NCBI GenBank assembly: GCA_032164245.1
Contig: JAVMKO010000001.1
Span: 13,119,603 to 13,183,602, forward strand
DNA from: Sternotherus odoratus
Taxonomy: Eukaryota; Chordata; Testudines; Kinosternidae
Length of the DNA: 64,000 nt
Direction of reading: 5' to 3'
The notes under the pieces were generated by a model. That model was not told the origin of the DNA and did no database searches. It saw nothing but the letters and a program-made list of their open reading frames with translations. Within the stretch, counting starts at the first letter, position 1. Each line of letters begins with the position of its first letter. This document shows positions 57,747 through 64,000 of this stretch, in pieces. Position numbers and translations under genes: made by a program.

Positions 57747-58919
57747 CTGCACATGGTGTATCTTGACAGACAGCAGATCTTGTTGCATCCCACCATTTCT
57801 CTCCAGTTGCCTTCCATGCTATAAATCACAGAGAACAGGAGAAGCTGGTCATGTTGCTTGTTGCATGTTGCTTAGGTGCTTTGTGAAACCTTAGCCAGCA
57901 CCAGATGCTTACCTCTTCCTCCTTCTTTGTGTAACCGACAGAAAGAACCGATTCACTCTTTCTAGAAAGACTTGGGAGCCAAACCTCGCTCTTTATTTTT
58001 TAATTCTATACAGGATATATATATTTGCTGACTCCTGTCAGTATGCCCAGCAAGGAGAAGGGCTCTCTCTGTGCCCCATGGAACAGTACAGTGCCAATAA
58101 GACATGATGCGGATCACCCACAAAATACTATAACTTCTCCCTTGAAGAGGGCTGGATGGGGGGCTCCTCTGAGCCCATCAGCGGGATTGTTTACACGGCC
58201 CGATTTCAGATTTGAAGTGCTGCCTCCTACCATGGGTGGTCCTGAGCATGCGGCCTCCTCAGCATACTCAGCCCCTGTCAGAGTTAGTGAGAGGAGACCG
58301 TGGCAGCTTGCTTATCACTGATGCAGGGAGTGAAGGAGGGTTTTGGCAGGGAGGGAGGGAGGGTTATGGAAAGCATGTAAAGTACCAACGGAGAGGCTGA
58401 CTGGGGACTGGGTGTGTTTGTGTGCATGGGAAGGGCGTTGGATGGTTATCCTTGCTATATGAAGGCCTGTCACTGAATCCTAGGCGCAGATGTATGTGTT
58501 TGTCAGGGAAAATTTAAGGCCCTTCGCTGTGGTGACCCTCCAAGTAGAAGAAACCCTCCTTGGCTTTGATAGTGTGCTGGCTGATGGTTTTCCTATGACT
58601 ACTGACTTCGCTTCCAGCCATCAACAGGTTTCTGAACAGCAATGTGAAGCATTCACTTTCCTCAAAGTGTGAGTCATGAAAAACTAGCCCCGGAGCAAGG
58701 ATACCCCTTTCAACTGTTCACCAGCAGACCAGCTTTCATTGTTCTTAAAAAGGGGATGGAGGTGTCTCTCACTGTTACAGTTGCCAAAAACAAAAACAGT
58801 TAAAAAACCAAACCAAACCAGCAGCCTTTCAGCCCTGTCCTAGAAGCTGAAAATGCTGGAGCAGAGAGGTTGAACCTAAATTCAGGCTCCACGTGTGATA
58901 AAGTTTTTTTAATTCTCAT
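57747..58919. other. CCDC3: CCDC3 intron, nothing recognised
   Basis: Non-coding. 57990-58030 has an AT-rich run. Confidence 0.4.
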
Positions 58920-59181
58920 AGGCCTAGTCTACACTAGCGGGAAGGGGTCGACCTAAGATACGCAGTTTCAGCTACGTGAATAACGTAGCTGAAGTCGACG
59001 TATCTTAGGCTGACTTACCTGCCGTCCTCATGGCAGCAGCGGTCGACAGCAGGCTCCCCCGTCGATGCTGCCTTGCGCCTTTTGGTGAGCTGGAGTTCCG
59101 GAGTCGACGGGAGTGCCTCTGAGGATCCCCAATAGATCGACCGCTACGTGTCAATCCAGCCGGTAGTGTAGACAAGGCCTT
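58920..59181. mobile_element. 'gtctacac' terminal-repeat element, copy 4 (best preserved)
   Basis: The left end aggcctagtctacactagcg and right end ccggtagtgtagacaaggcct are inverted repeats of about 18 bases. Internally, acctaagatacgcagtttca gctacgt pairs with acgtagctgaagtcgacgta tcttagg, a hairpin of more than 20 paired bases with few mismatches. 262 bp, no coding capacity. The exact TSD is not clear. Confidence 0.8.
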
Positions 59182-60240
59182 AAAGTTGATAGTTGGGGCT
59201 AACCCCTTCTCTGTTGCTACAACAAGCTGCCTGAGTGATAACGAGTCTGATGCAGGGGTAGCATTGACCAAAGGGCTGTTTTTCCAGGCCCTTGTTGTGC
59301 GTGCTGGTATGTGGTGCTGACATTCCTATTGCAGGTTGCGAAAAGGCCAAGGATTCCGGCTGCCTGCACTGGCCCTGGAAAATGCGATCTCTGTTTACAA
59401 ATTGTGACAAAACTTACTTCCCTGGGGCCAACGTGCCAGCTGCTTCATCAGAATGCACTGACTCAGCAGGCAGGACTGTTTTGTTTTGGGGAAGAGGGAG
59501 TGGTTGGATTTGGGCGGGGGGGCAGGGGGTGTTGGTTGAAAGGACAAAAAGTCCACAACTTGCTCTTATATTTTTAAGCATGTTCTAGTTAAACTCAACG
59601 ATGGATTTCTTAAAAAAAACTTTTCTACAACAAAGAGCCCATTAATTTGAAAGGACAACCTTCATTTCTGGTGGGGTGTTTGGATTCTGGGTGGGTCTCT
59701 GATGGTAGTAAATATCAGGCATCCAATGTTAAAATCCTCATCTTTGTCTTCAAGTTCCCCGAGTTTCTGAGTTCTTATAAAGAAATGGTGATTTGCTTTG
59801 GATAGTACAGCTGGGTTTGAGTGGATTTAGTGCTGATGAAGGGAGCTAGCCTGACAACCTGAGCCCCCTCTGTCCATCATATAGGTAAAACACGGGTGGT
59901 GGGGTCCCCAACACCGCCTTCCCACTCTGCTTTGAACCCTGAGCTGCAAGGAGCACTTCTACGGGAGAGACAACACCAGGGATTTCAGGTCCTGTTCAGC
60001 CTGTGGCCCCTCTGCTGAGACTGGGGCAGGGGTGCACAATTGTCTCCATGTATGCAGTATTCATTTCCTATTTGTATCAAGTTGCACCCAGTCAGGTATT
60101 GGGGACCCCACTACGCAAGGCGCTGTATAGATATGAAACCAAAAGACAGTCCCTCCCCCAAGAAGATGACAATCTACATGAATGGGAAAGACAAGGAGTG
60201 GCAGGAAGGAAGTATTTTCATCTTACAGAGGTGACATGGA
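59182..60240. other. CCDC3: CCDC3 intron, mostly unrecognised
   Basis: 60090-60240 resembles an old LINE/SINE tail (caaggcgctgtatagatatg, agacagtccctcccccaaga). Confidence 0.35.
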
Positions 60241-60325
60241 GGGTGAGATTTTTAAAGGTATTTAGGCATCTATTTCTCATTGATTTCAATGAGTTAGGTG
60301 CCTAAATGCCTTTAAAATTCAGGCC
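60241..60325. repeat. 'ttaggcacctaa' hairpin repeat
   Basis: gagatttttaaaggtattta ggcat pairs with aggtgcctaaatgcctttaa aattc around a cattgatttcaatg loop. The same structure occurs at 21570-21650 and 26506-26615. Confidence 0.65.
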
Positions 60326-60500
60326 CAGAGAGATTAAGCTTATTTTTCAGGGCTCAGCCATTACTTAGGTACCCAGTTGCTGCCCCCCCTCCCCCAATGA
60401 CGTGCCCAGGGTCCAATAGGACTGTAGTGGCAGACCTGGGAACTGAACCTAGATCTCTGGAGTCTCCATTTGTGCTGGTGGTTAAAGCACTCATCTTCCT
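60326..60500 (-). repeat. MIR-like SINE
   Basis: agagagattaagcttatttt, atgacgtgcccagggtccaa and gggaactgaacctagatctc follow antisense MIR order. Confidence 0.5.
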
Positions 60501-61639
60501 TTTGTGTGCATTAACATTTGCAACATGGTCACATTACAGTGACCTGGTCTGATCCTGCAAGGTGCTTAGCACCCAGTGAAAGCTGAACGTGCTCAGCACC
60601 TTTGTAGATCAGACCCAAAGCAAGGAATACCTATTGCCTTTTAGGTTTAAAATTGCCTTCCAGTTGTTTGGCAGCTTTCCCTGTGCTGTAGCTTGAGAAC
60701 CATTCACATTAAGGATTTTAATGAATGGGGCTGGGCGGAAGACTAGCATGAACATTCCCATAGGTTTAGCCCTGAGGATAGGTGTTGCATACCTGTTTGT
60801 GGAGACCTGTATTCCTAGTGTTGTCTTGACTGTTACTTTACAGTAAAATCACACTTTCTGTGATGTTTTTATTAACCTCCGAGGTCAGGTAACGATGATC
60901 ATTTAGTACCCTGCCAGCACTTTGTTTTCATGCTGCGGTACAAAGATACAAGTGCCATTTCGTGCCTGTAAGAGTGGGTATCCTAGTCTCTGTGCTCTTG
61001 AGTACAAAGATTGGGACTCTTTTTTGCCAGACCCCTTAACTTTAGCTGCTTCCCAGCCAAGTTAATTCTCTACACCCCAAGACTCCCCCCCCCCCCCTTT
61101 TACCAGTTGGGTTCTTGGGGGACCCCGGCTGCCACCATCTGAGTAGATATCCAAGGCCTTGGATTGGGGTACTCAGACTCCCCAAAACCCTAACTCTGTC
61201 CCCCTCCCTGAGAGCCAGTCAGACACCTGGAGGCTGTGTCACCTCCTCCCTTCTCCCTTCTCGTTGAAGAGGGAGAGACGTTCCTCAGCTTATACCCCGA
61301 GCTGATCCGTTTCCCTACCTCCCCCCTCCCCCCTCTCTTCCCTGCCGGGAAGCAAAGGAAACCTTAAGGGAAGTAAACCAAACATTTTATAACTAAAAGA
61401 TTTAATGAAGAAAAGAGCATAGAACATAGGCACAGTACAGCTTACAATTTAGGATTCCCAACTCCCCCTCTGAAAAGGATAGAGACACCCCAAATAGGCA
61501 CAGGCTTAAGAAGTTAAAAGATCACTTACAGTCAAGCTAAGTAGAAATATAAGAAGGGAAGTTGAGTCACCCCCACAACTAGAGATGAGCTTCCGGACCC
61601 TGGCTCATGTTGCATGGCCAGCAAAACGAAACTGAACTC
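60501..61639. other. CCDC3: CCDC3 intron; possible unassigned LTR-like stretch
   Basis: About 60780-61100 has an antisense AATAAA (tttttattaacc, about 60868) and reads like an LTR on the minus strand, but termini and TSD could not be matched. A C14 run is at about 61085. The rest is not recognised. Confidence 0.3.
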
Positions 61640-62165
61640 TAAGGGTATGTCTTCACTACAGCAGTAGGTCGATTTCCCTTAAGTCGATTTTCTAAAGTAG
61701 ACTTTAGAAAATCGACTTAGTGTGTCCCCACAAAGGACAGCAGGTCGACAGTGTCTGTCCTTAAACTTTTGCAGGGGTCGACATAGCCAGCATTGCATTG
61801 TGGGTAGGTATCCCACAGTGCCGGGAGTCCCCAGCTGGCACCACCTTTCGGGGCAGCCAGGCACGCTCCCCAGGGGACCAGCCCCAGTCCGAGCAGGTCC
61901 GCGGACCCCCCGCCCGCCCGAGCAGCCCCGCGCCAGCTCCCCCCTGCCCGCCCGAGCAGCTCCGCAGACCCCCCCGCCCGCCCGAGCAGCCCCGCGCCGG
62001 CTCCCCCCCCTGCTCGGGCGGGCACGGGGGTCCACGTAGCTGCTCGGGCGGGCAGGAGGGAGCTGGCCCATCCTGAGCCCTCGCCTCCATCCTGAGCCCA
62101 GGCCTTCTTTGGAACCCACTTTAGAGCTGCATTTCCAGGTTCTCTTCCAGTGAGGCTGCCCATGT
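61640..62165. mobile_element. 'gtctacac'-type element, left end only, with GC-rich interior
   Basis: taagggtatgtcttcactac starts the element. aagtcgattttctaaagtag and actttagaaaatcgacttag form a perfect-looking 20-base hairpin (61681-61720). 61905-62055 is a GC-rich array of gcccgcccgagcagc words in both orientations. No matching right end is found before the next element. Confidence 0.55.
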
Positions 62166-62167
62166 AA

Positions 62168-62520
62168 AGTGGAAGTGACAGAGAGTCCTGTGGCACCTTA
62201 AAGAAAAACTAAAGTATTGAAGCATAAGCTTTCATGGGCTAATACCCACCTCGTCGGATGCAAGCAGTGGAAGTATCCAGAGGCAGGAATAAATAAGAGG
62301 CAAGGACCAGGTTAGAGGTAACAAGGTTAGTCCAATCAGACTGAACCAGCTTGTTATCTCTAAAGTTGGGATCTCCAGCATGGATGTGGTAATAAAGTCT
62401 TTTGCGTGGATTCCCATCAGGGATGGGGCAGGGATGATGAATGTACCAGACGCCTCCCTGTCCTGTCCCATCCCCAGACAATAAAGGAAGGTGTAGCACA
62501 GAGTCTGGGACACGTGTAAG
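62168..62520 (-). mobile_element. retroelement 3' end, 'aaagcttatg' family, copy 2
   Basis: On the minus strand it closes with cccatgaaagcttatgcttc, tttaaggtgccacaggactc and tctgtcac. Its upstream part gives an open frame (62513-62232) that is shared by repeats of this type and should not be called a gene. Same family as 56383-56755. Confidence 0.6.
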
Positions 62521-62987
62521 GTTGATTGCTTCTGTGTGAACTACACTTAAAGGGGCATTTTCAAAATAAAAATCACATTTTGAGTAAGGATAAAACCTTT
62601 CCCACTGTTACTAAAAGCACCTTTGATGCTAACTGAAAGGATTGTTCTAATCTACTTTACATTATATGCTGTTTCTTGACTTTTTGCATTTCAATCAGCT
62701 TGGGTACTGAAAGGAGCCTGCTAAGGTTTCCACCTTTTTAAGTCATTTTCATTTCAGATTTATGCACTAGTACAACTTTAACTCAGATTTAAGACTAAAT
62801 AATATATCCTCTATAAAACATATAATAAAACTTTCCATCCATTTTAGTTTTAATTCACATAAACTTTTCTAACTCTGTTATTTTTTCCTCACGCTCATTT
62901 ATTATTATTGTTATTATTACAAAACCCAACTAGGCCCTGTTGGGCCTAAACGACTTGTCAGTGTCCTTTGGCCTATGTATATCTTCT
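62521..62987. other. CCDC3: CCDC3 intron, nothing recognised
   Basis: AT-rich, non-coding. Confidence 0.4.
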
Positions 62988-63306
62988 GAGGACTGGGCTA
63001 CACTACACAGTTAGGTTGACATAAGCTGCCTTGCACTGGCCCAGCTGCAGAAGTGTCTCCACTTAAATTTGGCTCCCACTGACGTAAGTGCCTCTTTACA
63101 CCAATTTAGAAAACGCCACCTCCCTGAGCGGCGTAGAGTCGGGGCTGATGTAATTAGGTCGATGCAGGGTCAGTGTAGACACTGTGTTGCCTACATCGAC
63201 TGTTACTGGCTTTCAGAAGCCATCCCACAATGTCCGTCACCGGCAATACAATAGAAACAAGTGCTCCTGGTGAGGATGCACACCACTGACCCAAGGAGCC
63301 AAGTGT

Positions 63307-63400
<94 letters not shown>

Positions 63401-63460
63401 ATAATAACCGCAGTGGCTGTAGTTAAGTCAACCTAATTTTGTAGTGTAGACATTGCCTGA
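62988..63460. mobile_element. 'gtctacac' terminal-repeat element, copy with (AC)n inside
   Basis: The left end gaggactgggctacactaca and right end tttgtagtgtagacattgcc are inverted. cttccgacg-type ends are absent; the interior reads catcccacaatgtccgtcac. A dinucleotide array occupies 63309-63395. Confidence 0.6.
63309..63395. repeat. (AC)n microsatellite
   Basis: About 87 bp of uninterrupted AC repeat. Poly-(Val-Cys) frames on the minus strand are artefacts. Confidence 0.98.
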
Positions 63461-63645
63461 GATTGAAAGATGCTGGGTGAACTTGATACCATTGAAGTTT
63501 TATTTTACAGTATTTTGCTCCTCTTTCACTAGGATTCATTTAACAATAACCCCTTCCCCCCGAATTAATGTTTCAAGGAAGGAATAAAAACAGAATGACC
63601 TAGAAATGGAAATGTGTTGTGTTCATCATCACTGACTGAAACTAT

Positions 63646-63884
63646 GGCCAGGTCTATAGTACTAAGTTTTGTCAGCTTAGCTCTGTTGGTGGAGGTATGA
63701 AAAAACCACTCCCTATTGATATAGCCAATATAACCATATGCTGGCAACCCCCTAGCCCCATGTAGATGTAGCTACATCAACAGAAGAGTTTTTCTATCTG
63801 CAGAACTAATGTCATTTGGGGAGATGATGTTACTATAACAGCAGAAATCCTTCTTCTGCTGACATATGTTGTGTCCACATAGGC
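63646..63884. mobile_element. 'gtctacac'-type element, diverged copy
   Basis: tggccaggtctatagtacta at the left and tgttgtgtccacataggct at the right are imperfectly inverted. Inner words agatgtagctacatcaacag and tgctggcaaccccctagccc are a different interior type. Confidence 0.5.
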
Positions 63885-64000
63885 TGACCAGATAGAAAGT
63901 GTGAAAAATCGGGAACAGGGGGTGGGAGGTAATAGGAGCCTATATAAGCAAAAGACCCCAAAATTGGGACTGTCCCCATAAAATTGGGATATCTGGTCAA
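63880..64000 (-). mobile_element. 'ctagggtgaccagat' MITE, copy 4, reaching the window end
   Basis: ataggctgaccagatagaaa, gtgtgaaaaatcgggaacag and gtaataggagcctatataag, then gactgtccccataaaattgg and tatctggtcaa. Same family as 20792-20914, 36459-36562 and 37697-37835. The last few bases lie outside the window. Confidence 0.82.

Larger units (their letters stand above)
50640..64000 (-). other. CCDC3: last intron of CCDC3 (partial)
   Basis: No further CCDC3 exon is seen on the minus strand up to the window end. The remaining minus-strand frames fall in transposons or low-complexity sequence. A large last intron is expected from human CCDC3. Elements within it are listed separately. Confidence 0.65.

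Noticed and set aside
60782..61108. Second LTR-like stretch on the minus strand
   Set aside because: Possible TG/CA ends were present but the flanking 5-mers do not match.
61679..62196. Several long Ala/Gly/Pro-rich frames on both strands
   Set aside because: They overlap one another in a GC-rich repeat array. Stop codons are rare there by composition.
63154..63396. Poly-(Val-Cys) frames on the minus strand
   Set aside because: Translation of an (AC)n microsatellite.

Overview
This window is vertebrate nuclear DNA, most probably from a turtle, with a crocodilian as the less likely alternative. There is no operon or prokaryotic structure. The reasons are single conserved exons with GT-AG splice sites far apart, many CR1 LINE fragments, several hAT-type DNA transposons with perfect or near-perfect 8-bp target duplications, a tRNA-headed SINE with a CR1-like tail, and MIR-like SINEs.

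Only about 0.7 kb of the 64 kb is coding that I can support. Positions 1-9127 (+ strand) hold the 3' end of CAMK1D (calcium/calmodulin-dependent protein kinase ID): three coding exons at 2193-2280, 2820-2958 and 9006-9127, whose splice phases join in one frame. They encode the end of the kinase region, the autoinhibitory/calmodulin-binding helix and the tail. From 50639 down to 50364 (- strand) lies the last coding exon of CCDC3, a secreted coiled-coil protein. The two genes converge tail to tail, as I recall CAMK1D and CCDC3 doing on human chromosome 10p13. About 41 kb of UTR and intergenic DNA separates the two stop codons. Positions 50640-64000 would be the large last intron of CCDC3.

The rest is a layered record of mobile elements. 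Insertions with directly readable target-site duplications (TSDs) are: hAT elements at 6544-7205, 37601-38069, 44442-44986, 50920-51050 and, with a weaker duplication, 52155-52653; a solo LTR at 46978-47494 (5-bp TSD); a probable solo LTR at 7674-8339 (4 of 5 bp); a mariner-like MITE at 43517-43653 (TA); a tRNA-derived SINE at 55230-55444 (8 bp); and a 5S-rRNA-headed retroposon at 18190-18447 (11 bp). Nested insertions give relative ages: hAT into CR1, SINE into CR1, and MITE into hAT.

I see no undescribed protein system. The items most worth follow-up are the 5S-headed retroposon, the possible read-through short isoform and expanded linker of CAMK1D, and several families of short near-palindromic repeats of uncertain class. 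All family names come from memory of sequence motifs; no database was searched.
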